Assembly (NCBI GenBank): GCA_020061125.1
Contig: JAGUYV010000126.1
Location: 1-14,698 of the forward strand
Length of the DNA: 14,698 nt
Direction: 5' to 3'
Source of the DNA: a bacterium
Lineage (GTDB): Bacteria > UBP15 > UBA6099 > DSWB01
Positions 1 to 7,389 of this stretch are shown piece after piece. Each line of letters starts with the position of its first letter. Position 1 is the stretch's first letter. The notes beneath the pieces are model-generated. The model searched no databases. It was given only the letters and a program-made list of their open reading frames with translations, and was not told the origin of the DNA. A program made the position numbers and the translations under genes.

Positions 1-2
1 CC

Positions 3-1277
3 AGTTTCCTGCCCATCCTGTTCTGGACCGCCATGGCCGCGGCTGCGGCCGCGTTGGTGAGCCTGCTTATCACGCGCCGCATCACGCGCACCCTGAATAT
101 GCTGCGCCAGGGCGCCACACGCTATGCGCGAGGCAACCTGGGCCGCCGCCTTCCCTTGCCGCAGAGCGAGGAGCTTGCCAGCCTGGCCCGCGCCATGAAC
201 GACATGGCCGAGCAACTCGACACCCGCATCCGCACCATCGTGCATCAGCGCAATGAACTCGAGGCCCTGCTGGCGGGCATGATGGAGGGCGTGCTGGCCG
301 TGGACACGGGGAACCGCATGATAAAAATCAACAGCGCGGCCGCGCGCCTGCTGGGCGTGACCGCGGCGGACGCACAGGGCCGCGCCCTCGAGGAGGTGGT
401 GCGCAACACAGACCTCCAGTGCTTCGTGGCGCGCACCCTCAAGAGCCGCCGCCCGGTCGAGGGAGAAATCATTCTGCGCCAGGACAGTGACCGCTTCCTG
501 CAGGCGCACGGCACGGTGCTGCGCGACGACGAGTGGCGCGCCATGGGCGCGGTCGTGGTGCTCAATGACATCACGCATCTCAAGCGCCTCGAAACCGTGC
601 GCCGCGATTTCGTGGCCAATGTATCCCACGAACTCAAAACCCCCATCACCTCCATCAAGGGATTCGTGGAAACCCTGCAGGACGGCGCCATCGCCAATCC
701 CGAGGATGCGCGCCGTTTCCTTGACATCATCGAGCGGCACGCGGACCGCCTCAACGCCATCATTGACGACCTGTTGAGCCTCTCGCGCATCGAGCAGGAG
801 TCGGACCGGGACGCCATCGCCACTGCGCCCGGCCCGGTGCGCCCGGTGCTCGAAGCCGCAATACACGACTGCTCCGCGCGCGCAGACGCCAAAAGCATCG
901 GCGTGACCCTGGAATGCCCAGGCGATCTCTGCGCGCTCATCAACAGCCGCCTGCTCGAACAGGCTTTCATCAATCTTATAGACAACGCCATCAAGTACAG
1001 CGAACCCGAGACGCAGATTACGGTCATCGCCGAGGAAGACGGGGACGATGTGCTGGTGCGCGTCAAGGACCAGGGCCGGGGCATTCCCGCGGAGCACCTG
1101 CCCCGGGTGTTCGAACGCTTCTACCGCGTGGACAAGGCGCGCAGCCGCAAGATGGGCGGCACGGGCCTGGGCCTGGCCATCGTCAAACACATCGCGCAGG
1201 CGCACGGCGGCGCGGCCTCCGCCGCCTCGGAGCCGGGCAGAGGCTCCACCTTCACGCTCCGTCTCCAGAAAGCGTAA
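3..1277 (+). CDS. PhoR-like membrane sensor histidine kinase (5' partial)
   Basis: Membrane histidine kinase that would autophosphorylate and pass the phosphate to a response regulator. The frame is open to the window edge and begins inside a hydrophobic segment (SFLPILFWTA, then an Ala-rich stretch), so the true start and sensor region lie upstream. Numbering from the Met at 33: end of a membrane helix to about 13, HAMP about 14-66, PAS about 75-185, HisKA with phospho-acceptor His199 in VSHELKTP, then HATPase_c with the N box NLIDNAIKYS, the G1 box GRGIP and the G2 box GGTGLGLAIV. The HAMP-PAS-HisKA-HATPase order is that of PhoR-type phosphate sensors, but no pho gene is visible to confirm the signal. 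It is 118 bp from the next gene, which has its own promoter, so its partner is probably upstream. Kinase identity is firm; the PhoR assignment is inference. Confidence 0.93.
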   Translation, partial: SFLPILFWTAMAAAAAALVSLLITRRITRTLNMLRQGATRYARGNLGRRLPLPQSEELASLARAMNDMAEQLDTRIRTIVHQRNELEALLAGMMEGVLAVDTGNRMIKINSAAARLLGVTAADAQGRALEEVVRNTDLQCFVARTLKSRRPVEGEIILRQDSDRFLQAHGTVLRDDEWRAMGAVVVLNDITHLKRLETVRRDFVANVSHELKTPITSIKGFVETLQDGAIANPEDARRFLDIIERHADRLNAIIDDLLSLSRIEQESDRDAIATAPGPVRPVLEAAIHDCSARADAKSIGVTLECPGDLCALINSRLLEQAFINLIDNAIKYSEPETQITVIAEEDGDDVLVRVKDQGRGIPAEHLPRVFERFYRVDKARSRKMGGTGLGLAIVKHIAQAHGGAASAASEPGRGSTFTLRLQKA

Positions 1278-1324
1278 TTTGCCATTCCGCATCAGCTGCG
1301 AACGATCGCCCGCAGCCGCGGGGT

Positions 1325-1354
1325 TTGCCGCACGCGCCGCTTCCGGTTTATAAT
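1325..1354 (+). promoter_or_regulatory. sigma-70-type promoter for the FecR gene
   Basis: TTGCCG (1325-1330), an 18-nt spacer and a perfect TATAAT (1349-1354). The predicted start of transcription is near 1361, giving a leader of about 35 nt before the GGGAGGG ribosome site (1383-1389) and the ATG at 1396. Confidence 0.65.
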
Positions 1355-1395
1355 GTGCTTGGATCGTATAAGCGTGAAAGCCGGGAGGGTTTGCC

Positions 1396-2199
1396 ATGCC
1401 GCAACATCTGAAATCCGCGATTATGCTCATGCTGTTGATTTTCACGGCAAGTATTCGCGCGTCCGCTGAACAACTGGTGAATGTGAAAGAAACGGCCGAC
1501 GGGGTTCAGACGCGGGCGGGCGAGACCGCGGGGTGGAAGGATGTGGACAAAGAGGCGTCTGTGAAACCCGGCCACACTGTGAAAACCGGCGCGGGCGCTA
1601 AAGCGGTTCTCACCTGGTTCGACGGATATGTGCTGCGCATGGATCCGCTCACCGTGCTGGAAATCGAGACCGCGGAGGCCATGGGCGAGACGCGCAAAAC
1701 CACTCTCAAGATGACCAGCGGCCGGATTGTGGCCCGCGCGCCCAAGCTCAAAACCAAAGATTCCTCATTCACGATTCAGACGCCCACCGCGGTCACGGGC
1801 GTGCGCGGAACCGCGTTCGAGGTACTCATCACCGAGGACAACCAGACCATTGTCACATGCATCGAGGACGCTGTGTTCGTGGCCGCGGAAGCCGCGGAAG
1901 TGATTCTCGAACCCGGATTCACAACAACGGTTATTCCGGACACGCCTCCCGCCGAACCCGCTCCTGCGCCGCAGGAACAAATTGATCTGCTGAAAAAGGA
2001 AGTGGAGGCCATTGCGCCCGCGGAAGAGGAGACCGGGGCGGACAGCGGCGCCGGCGCTCCGGCGGATAGCCAAGACACTGCGGACAAGGCCGCGGAACAG
2101 GCCCAGGAAAATGTGCAGGACATCATTCAACAGGTCATTGACGATGCGGTGGACCAGTCCACACAAGACTCCATGGAGGATTACAACTATCCATACTGA
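1396..2199 (+). CDS. secreted FecR-domain protein
   Basis: Exported protein with a FecR domain, a beta-rich fold found in anti-sigma/TonB signalling proteins and in many free-standing periplasmic proteins. The 267-residue product has a signal peptide (about 1-24, probably cut after ASA). The FecR region at about 35-165 contains GHTVKTGAGAKAVLTWFDG, the strand pattern of LKMTSGRIVARAP and the hallmark TPTAVTGVRGTAFEV. The tail, from about 180, is Pro/Glu/Ala-rich and acidic, then helical (QENVQDIIQQVIDDAVDQ). The start is set by GGGAGGG six bases before the ATG. There is no transmembrane anchor after the signal peptide and no ECF sigma factor next door, so a FecIR-type switch is unlikely. The next gene begins about 50 bp downstream, probably in the same transcript. 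The ligand is unknown. Confidence 0.85.
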   Translation: MPQHLKSAIMLMLLIFTASIRASAEQLVNVKETADGVQTRAGETAGWKDVDKEASVKPGHTVKTGAGAKAVLTWFDGYVLRMDPLTVLEIETAEAMGETRKTTLKMTSGRIVARAPKLKTKDSSFTIQTPTAVTGVRGTAFEVLITEDNQTIVTCIEDAVFVAAEAAEVILEPGFTTTVIPDTPPAEPAPAPQEQIDLLKKEVEAIAPAEEETGADSGAGAPADSQDTADKAAEQAQENVQDIIQQVIDDAVDQSTQDSMEDYNYPY

Positions 2200-2251
2200 T
2201 CGCCCGCACACCCGCAAGGCAGAGCGCCGGGACAATGCCGTGGCAGCGCTC

Positions 2252-4033
2252 ATGGCTTGCATTTGCCGCGCTACGCTTCCCGCTTTTTTCTTTTTGACAA
2301 TGCTGTCCTATCCCGTTTCCGCCGCGGAAAACAAGCTGCCCGCGCCTCCGCACTACAGCGCCGCCTTGAGCATGAATCCCGAAACCGGCGCGCCCCAGGG
2401 CGTGCACATCGTTTCCGGCGGCGAATCTGATTATTACTTTGATACGCCTTACATCCAGTTTGTTTCCGAAAACCCGCCGGAAGGATACGCCCAATCTCCG
2501 CATTTCATGGAATGCGTCACGGACGAAGCGCCGCTCGTATTCGACTGGGCCGCGCCGCTGCCGGATGACGAAATTGTGTGCGCTCTGCGTTTCGAGGGCG
2601 GTCAATCAGGCTCGTGGCAAATGTCGCTGCTGGCCGCCAGAACCGGCATCATGGCGCATATAGACAACGGACCTCACCGATTCAAAATGTTCTTTTCCGG
2701 CGACCGCTGGCTGCCCGCGGGATCCGAGTTCGTTCAAAACATGGCGGTATACGCCGGGGATCCGTTCGGCATCCTCGCGGCCACGGAACTTGGCGCGTCC
2801 TTCATCGCGTGGCGCCCGGCCACACTCGAGCAAAAAGCGCTGGCGTTCGAGCACATCACCCAGGCGCGGCATAGCCGCGACGGCATGATATCCGACTGCG
2901 TGCTTCAAATTCCCGGAGACACGGACTCATTCAAACTGCGGGACGACGACAACGACGGGCAATGGAGCGAGATGTACCTGGCGGCCGAGAGCTTCCGCTG
3001 GGCCGCGACCGGCGATCCCGCGGCGCGAGAGAACGCGCAACGCACCTTCCGCGCCATGATCAAGCTGCTCACCATCGCGCCGGTCAAAGGTCTGCCAGCG
3101 CGCTCGGTTCTGCCCGCGGCCCAGTGCCCGGGCGCGGACCCGCACAACTGGCGCATGCTCGCGGACGGAACCGAGTGCTGGAAATCCGACACCAGCGTGG
3201 ACGAGCTTGTGGGACACTACTTCGGACTGCCCGTGTATTACGATCTCGCGGCGGACGACGAGGAGAAGCAGATCATCCGATCCGCAATCGCCGATCTCAC
3301 GGACTATATCGTGGACAACAGCATGCGGTTGCTGGACGAAAACGGAAATGTCACCACGCACGGGAACTGGGATCCCGAGTGGGTCAACACAGTGGGTCGA
3401 ACGGGCGACCAGGGCCTGAACTCGGTGCAGGCCCTCAACGCCCTGCGCAGCGCGCACCATATCACCGGCAATTCCAAATACCTCGATAAATACCACGAAC
3501 TCGTCTCCCGGCACGGATACCACAAGAACGCTCTCAAGTGGAAGGAAACCGGGGACCGGTTCCAGGTCAACCACGACAGCGACGAAATGGGATTTCTTTC
3601 GTTTTACAACCTGTTGCGGTATGAAGACGACGAATCCCTGCGGCGCTATTATCTCGAAGGGCTGCGGCGCGCGTGGGAAAACGACCTGCCGGAGCGCAAC
3701 CCTGAACAGATCGTCATCTACGGGGCCTTCGCAAAAAAGGATTACAGCCTGGACCTGGCCGTGCGCACCCTCCGGGAGATCCCCTTGGATCTCGTTAAAT
3801 GGAGCGTGCGAAACAGCGGTCGCGCGGATCTGCCGCACGACTCCGCGCCGGACCGGTTCGGCCGCGCGCAGAGCGTTTTCGTTCCTCCCTACTCCGAAAC
3901 CCGGACCATCCGATGGTCCGAAAACATGTATCAGCTCGACACGGACGACGGCGGCCGCAGCGAGGCCATGCCCGTGTTCTGGCTGCTCCCATACTGGATG
4001 GCGCGTTACCACGGCATGATTCGCAATCCGTGA
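2252..4033 (+). CDS. secreted protein, possible (alpha/alpha) six-hairpin barrel
   Basis: 593-residue exported protein of unknown function. The chosen ATG gives a clean signal peptide (MACICRATLPAFFFLTMLSY, cut near VSAA/EN). The open frame runs upstream through the FecR gene but that part is Arg-rich shadow sequence. A GTG at 2240 is an alternative start, and neither has a strong ribosome site. The N-terminal third (to about 215) looks beta-rich. From about 225 on, amphipathic helix pairs alternate with short loops holding DDDNDGQWSEMYLAAESFRW, WKSDTSVDELVGHYFGL, THGNWDPEW and NHDSDEMGF. This pattern of acidic/aromatic loops between paired helices resembles (alpha/alpha)6 carbohydrate-active barrels. 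The C-terminus has GGRSEAMPVFWLLPYWMARY. Fold and carbohydrate activity are inference; no catalytic pair can be assigned by eye. It lies 52 bp after the FecR gene with no terminator between. Confidence 0.7.
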   Translation: MACICRATLPAFFFLTMLSYPVSAAENKLPAPPHYSAALSMNPETGAPQGVHIVSGGESDYYFDTPYIQFVSENPPEGYAQSPHFMECVTDEAPLVFDWAAPLPDDEIVCALRFEGGQSGSWQMSLLAARTGIMAHIDNGPHRFKMFFSGDRWLPAGSEFVQNMAVYAGDPFGILAATELGASFIAWRPATLEQKALAFEHITQARHSRDGMISDCVLQIPGDTDSFKLRDDDNDGQWSEMYLAAESFRWAATGDPAARENAQRTFRAMIKLLTIAPVKGLPARSVLPAAQCPGADPHNWRMLADGTECWKSDTSVDELVGHYFGLPVYYDLAADDEEKQIIRSAIADLTDYIVDNSMRLLDENGNVTTHGNWDPEWVNTVGRTGDQGLNSVQALNALRSAHHITGNSKYLDKYHELVSRHGYHKNALKWKETGDRFQVNHDSDEMGFLSFYNLLRYEDDESLRRYYLEGLRRAWENDLPERNPEQIVIYGAFAKKDYSLDLAVRTLREIPLDLVKWSVRNSGRADLPHDSAPDRFGRAQSVFVPPYSETRTIRWSENMYQLDTDDGGRSEAMPVFWLLPYWMARYHGMIRNP

Positions 4034-4472
4034 TTCACGCCTTATGCAAAGTAAGGATTTGTCTGACAAGAGCGTTTTTAGCGTCAAACTCCCAGAAACG
4101 CATAACAAATATATGGAATATTTTCTGTAGGGCTATTGACTACACGATCCCTTAAACAGGGCATAAGCATTCCATATTATAAATTCTTGCGGTTTTTCAT
4201 GTTTTCAAAACGGGTCCTCTCACTCGCGGAATTTCCCCACAAAATCCTTTTATTATTGTGATATTTTGATTTATTCGCGTCAGCGAAGCGCTCCTCGGAG
4301 CAATGCGCGCGGCATGCTCCCGCTAATCTGGAATTTGGATTCCTGAATTTTGTAATGGCATTCCCGACATGTGCATTTCCGCGCTCCGGTCGCTCGGTTT
4401 TGTGATCTGGATCAATTCCCGCCTCCATTTGCCGATTCCTGTTTATAATGGCAGTACAGAATGGGATTCTGA
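4034..4472. other. AT-rich intergenic region
   Basis: About 440 bp with lower GC than its surroundings and no convincing gene. It holds a 9-bp inverted repeat (ATATGGAAT 4111-4119 and ATTCCATAT 4169-4177), a small hairpin GGAAT-TTGG-ATTCC (4330-4343) without a proper T-tract, and, at its right end, the regulatory site and -10 box listed separately. A TTGACT at 4136-4141 has no good -10 partner. No clear terminator is seen for the upstream gene. Confidence 0.5.
4402..4449 (+). promoter_or_regulatory. promoter with CRP/FNR-like dyad, no good -35
   Basis: A perfect TATAAT (4444-4449) sits 24-36 bp before the candidate start codons. At the expected -35 position (about 4421-4426) the sequence is GCCTCC, which is poor. 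Upstream lies GTGAT-CTGG-ATCAA (4402-4415), 9 of 10 positions of the FNR consensus TTGAT-N4-ATCAA and also containing the CRP half-site TGTGA. Its centre is about 47 bp before the predicted start of transcription, slightly further out than the classic -41.5. An activator-dependent promoter is plausible; the protein is unknown. Confidence 0.4.
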
Positions 4473-5186
4473 ATGAAAGGAATTATGCCCGTGATTATCA
4501 GCATTACCAAACAGCCGCTTTGCATTGTGGCCACGGACAGTTCGCAGGTCAAAGCTTACGATTTCGAAGATCTCGCAAACAGCCAGTACACATACGATGC
4601 TCAAAAGCTGCATGTGGACAGAAAGACGATCATCGCCGAGGGCGGCAATCCCATGATCTTCTCATCGTTCAAGCGGCGCGTGACTCTGCCCGAGGTTGTG
4701 ACAGTGGGACTGGAATACATGCTCAAGCGCGCTCCCACGCTGCTGAACCGCTCGGCCCGCGCATGGGAGACCGAGTCACGGATCAAGCACCCCAAGGTGG
4801 ATCTCGAAACCCTGCGCCAGGCGCGGCACACATGGTCCATTGTGGCGGGCTGGAACGACAAGCGCCGCAAGATCATGGCCGGCGCCGTGGCGGATAACCC
4901 GGCGCTCAACAACCAGTCCCCGGACAACGGGTTCCTGGTTCAGTGTTTCAATATGACCCTGCGCCGCGCCGTACAGGACATGATGAAAGAGATGCTGTTC
5001 GGTCCGCGCAAAATGCTCCACACCCGCGAGGGCATGGAGGAAACCGCCATCAAGGCGCTCCATCACGCGGCTTCCATCGAGGAAAAAATCACGGGCGTCA
5101 AAACCATGGGCGGCCCGCTGCGCCTGGCCGTGATCGAGGCCGACGCCAGGCCGCAACTGTTTGTGGCCGAGGGAATTTCCGTCTGA
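4473..5186 (+). CDS. unrecognised protein, proteasome-like (Ntn-hydrolase) pattern
   Basis: 237-residue protein without signal peptide or membrane segment. I do not recognise its family. The order of elements resembles 20S-proteasome/HslV-type subunits: an opening strand pair CIVATDSSQV (17-26), a helical middle (about 73-117), a strand with a Gly (TWSIVAGWNDKRRKIMAGA, 120-138), a long helix (156-176), a second helix EETAIKALHHAASIEEKITG (189-208) where proteasome subunits carry their last helix before the TGG turn, and closing strands LRLAVIEAD and LFVAEG. A nucleophilic Thr, Ser or Cys at a processed N-terminus is not obvious; Thr12 is the nearest candidate. An ATG at 4485 behind AAAGGA is an alternative start, giving 233 residues. 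The gene is single, with its own promoter and terminator. The fold is inference. Confidence 0.7.
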   Translation: MKGIMPVIISITKQPLCIVATDSSQVKAYDFEDLANSQYTYDAQKLHVDRKTIIAEGGNPMIFSSFKRRVTLPEVVTVGLEYMLKRAPTLLNRSARAWETESRIKHPKVDLETLRQARHTWSIVAGWNDKRRKIMAGAVADNPALNNQSPDNGFLVQCFNMTLRRAVQDMMKEMLFGPRKMLHTREGMEETAIKALHHAASIEEKITGVKTMGGPLRLAVIEADARPQLFVAEGISV

Positions 5187-5221
5187 TTTCAGTTGGCAAT
5201 CAAATAAGACTGCGCTTGACG

Positions 5222-5247
5222 GGCGGCGGGGAGACTCGCCGCCTTTT
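5222..5247 (+). terminator. intrinsic terminator after 4473-5186
   Basis: Stem GGCGGCG (5222-5228) / CGCCGCC (5237-5243), an 8-nt loop, then TTTT (5244-5247), located 35 bp past the stop codon. On the opposite strand the same stem has no T-tract, so it is mainly a plus-strand terminator between convergent genes. Confidence 0.75.
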
Positions 5248-5280
5248 GCGTATGCGGAAAGCGGGCTGGCCCGGAATTCG

Positions 5281-5808
5281 TCACACGCCGAGGTCGGCTT
5301 TTACGAACAGGGGTTCGTAATCAAACCCGGCCTGGCGGATGTTTTCGGCGCCGCCTTCCTGGCGGTCTATGATGCCGATGATCCTGATCACATCGGCGCC
5401 CGCGGCCTTGAGCGCGTTGGCGGCCTTGATGCACTGGCCCGCGGTGGTGATGATGTCTTCAACCAGGGTCACTTTGTCGCCGGGTTCGAGCACGCCTTCG
5501 ATGGGCTTGGAGGTGCCATAGTCTTTGGTCTGTTTTTTCACGATCACGAACGGGAGGCGGGTTTGCAGGGACACGGCCGCGGCCAGGGGCACGGCGCCCA
5601 GTTCCGCGCCCGCGATGCGCGCGGTTTCTCCAGGCAGCATTTCCGCCACAAGGCGCGCCACAGCGCCGAGCAGCTCCGGCTTTGTTGTGAACAGATATTT
5701 GTCGAAATAGTATTTGCTGCGGCGGCCCGACGACAACACAAAGTCGCCTTCGAGATATGCCGCCTGTTTAATTCTCGCGGCCAGTTCCGGTTTATTCATT
5801 GGTGTCAT
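5281..5808 (-). CDS. pyrE: orotate phosphoribosyltransferase
   Basis: Cytosolic enzyme that joins orotate to PRPP to give orotidine 5'-phosphate, the fifth step of UMP synthesis. The 175-residue product has the family N-terminus EGDFVLSSGRRSKYYFDKY, the Lys loop FVIVKKQTKDYG (FVxRKExKxHG in most relatives) and the PRPP-binding motif VTLVEDIITTAGQ, where the usual TTGG is TTAG. The length fits the short PyrE group. The start at 5808 lies behind GAGGA. An in-frame ATG at 5799 gives 172 residues, and the longer open frame upstream overlaps the neighbouring gene and is not credible. Only 26 bp separate it from the stop of the transglutaminase-like gene, so it is probably the last gene of that transcript. 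No other pyrimidine gene is visible. Confidence 0.93.
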   Translation of the reverse strand: MTPMNKPELAARIKQAAYLEGDFVLSSGRRSKYYFDKYLFTTKPELLGAVARLVAEMLPGETARIAGAELGAVPLAAAVSLQTRLPFVIVKKQTKDYGTSKPIEGVLEPGDKVTLVEDIITTAGQCIKAANALKAAGADVIRIIGIIDRQEGGAENIRQAGFDYEPLFVKADLGV

Positions 5809-5834
5809 TCTTCCTCTCATGGGAATGCGCGGCG

Positions 5835-7337
5835 TCATCGCTGCCCGGAGCCTGTGATATCTATGCGCAGGGATTTGATCGCGGGCGCGGCGCGGTCTCC
5901 GGCGATTTCCGTGTTCGGCCCGTGAGCGAGCTTGATGCGCACGGGCGCTGGGCGCATGGGGTCCGGCGCCGTGGCGTCCACGGTCACCCACGCGCCGTCA
6001 ATATACGCTTCGTTCCAGAAATGCGCAATAAGCAGCCCGCCGGTGTAAATGACCCCTGTGGCGACGCGCACGGGAATGCCGCGGCTGCGCGCCATGGCCG
6101 CAAACAGAATCGCGACATGCTTGTTCATGCCCGCGCCCCGGGCCAGGGTTGTGGCCGCGGCGTGGTCGTTGTTCCATGTGGCCGGATCCGGGCGGATGTT
6201 TTCATGGATCCAGCGGGCCATGAGCCGCGCCTGTTTGAGTGCACCTGTTTCCTTGGCCACGGCTTCGGCCGCGGCGTCCCGCACAGCATCGTGCGTGGAT
6301 TGAATTTTTGAATCCGCGGCCAGGCAGGCGCGCCGCTCGGCATCCGAAATTTTGGCTTTGTCCGGCGCATACGGCTCGCGTGTCACGCGCACGCTGGCCC
6401 GGTACGGGCCTCTGCGGCTGGACGAGTTGCTCCGCACTTTCTGGTGCGCGCTGGTCAGAGTCAATTCTGCTTTAACGCTCCATGTGATGTCCGCGTCAAT
6501 CCAGGCCAGGGTTTCGCTGTTGGGCAGCTTGCGGCCCGCGTCCAGCACGCTGCTGTCCGTAACATCCCATGATTCAAACTCCTTGACCGCTTGAAAATCC
6601 CTTGCGGAAACCCGGACCTGCTTGATGCCCACAGCGGGTTGCACGCATTCGTACACGGCGCCCCTGGCGTCCATTTTTACGAAGGTTTCGAGTCCGTCAA
6701 TTTCCGTGCGCAAGAGGATCGCATCGAACACCTTGCCGTCCTGGGTCACGGGCGCCCTGCCCTCGACAAACACGGCCATCTCGGAAACGGACAGTCGGTC
6801 CATTCCCGGATTCACCACCTTGATGACGCGGGATTCGGGACCGTTTTCGAGATCGAGACGGGAAAGCAGAATGGGCGCCGCGCTCACCGGCACCGCGCCC
6901 ATGGGATACGGAGTTTCCATGCGGTGCGTACGAGCGCTGTTCTTGGAGGTCACGAACAGGCTGTTGTTGTCGGACTTTGCGGTCAGCTCATATTTCTCCT
7001 TGCCCATTGTGAGCGCGCTTTCCATTTCCAGAAGCCGCAGATTGCCGCCGATGATCTCGGTACTGCGCTGCAGCGTGTCCCTGAACGCGTTCTTAATCGA
7101 GATACGCATGTAAATTTCCGACTCGATGGCCCAGCGCGCAAATTTCGGGTCTCCGCCCTTGAGTTTTTTCAGGGTCGTGTGCGAGTACCCGATGGGCGCG
7201 CCGCCTTTGTAAATGAGGAAAATTTCCGTGCGTTCCTTAAGCCCGTCGTCCGCGGGAACGGCCGGGGCCGCGTATGCAACAAGCGCAAGCAACAGCGCGA
7301 ACAACAGGGGTGCGTGACGCCGCGTGTGTGAAAACAT
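5835..7337 (-). CDS. secreted transglutaminase-like protein lacking catalytic Cys
   Basis: 500-residue exported protein. Signal peptide: MFSHTRRHAPLLFALLLALV, ending near AVPA. A beta-rich N-terminal half is followed by a C-terminal transglutaminase-like core (about 375-460): an entry helix ARLMARWIHENIRPD, the nucleophile helix GMNKHVAILFAAMARSRGIP, then HFWNEAY with His439 and DGAWVTVDA with Asp454. In active members the nucleophile helix reads GDCNEH. Here Met404 (codon at 6126-6128) stands at the Cys position while His and Asp are kept, so cysteine-protease or transglutaminase chemistry is not expected. It may be a binding or scaffold domain. The start at 7337 gives the best signal peptide but lacks a ribosome site. 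An ATG at 7385, 4 bp after the upstream stop, would suit translational coupling and give 516 residues. Family assignment is good; loss of activity is inference from one residue. Confidence 0.85.
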   Translation of the reverse strand: MFSHTRRHAPLLFALLLALVAYAAPAVPADDGLKERTEIFLIYKGGAPIGYSHTTLKKLKGGDPKFARWAIESEIYMRISIKNAFRDTLQRSTEIIGGNLRLLEMESALTMGKEKYELTAKSDNNSLFVTSKNSARTHRMETPYPMGAVPVSAAPILLSRLDLENGPESRVIKVVNPGMDRLSVSEMAVFVEGRAPVTQDGKVFDAILLRTEIDGLETFVKMDARGAVYECVQPAVGIKQVRVSARDFQAVKEFESWDVTDSSVLDAGRKLPNSETLAWIDADITWSVKAELTLTSAHQKVRSNSSSRRGPYRASVRVTREPYAPDKAKISDAERRACLAADSKIQSTHDAVRDAAAEAVAKETGALKQARLMARWIHENIRPDPATWNNDHAAATTLARGAGMNKHVAILFAAMARSRGIPVRVATGVIYTGGLLIAHFWNEAYIDGAWVTVDATAPDPMRPAPVRIKLAHGPNTEIAGDRAAPAIKSLRIDITGSGQR

Positions 7338-7389
7338 GAAGGATAGTATAACGGGGAAAGCGTGAGCGCGCCACAGGGCCGCCATGCGC

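Noticed and set aside
245-1084. Long minus-strand open frame opposite the sensor kinase
   Set aside because: Ser/Arg-rich shadow in GC-rich coding DNA; the plus-strand frame has all kinase motifs.
2012-2251. N-terminal extension of the 2252-4033 gene
   Set aside because: The extension is Arg/Pro-rich shadow of the FecR gene in another frame; the signal peptide begins at 2252.
3902-3920. Perfect 9-bp inverted repeat CGGACCATC/GATGGTCCG
   Set aside because: It lies within an uninterrupted coding region and has no T-tract; probably chance.
4330-4343. Small hairpin GGAAT-TTGG-ATTCC as terminator
   Set aside because: Only 5 bp, AT-rich, with a short and late T-tract, and 300 bp from the nearest upstream gene.
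4177-4428. Minus-strand open frame of 83 codons in the intergenic region
   Set aside because: No ribosome site, no recognisable motif, composition like random AT-richer DNA.
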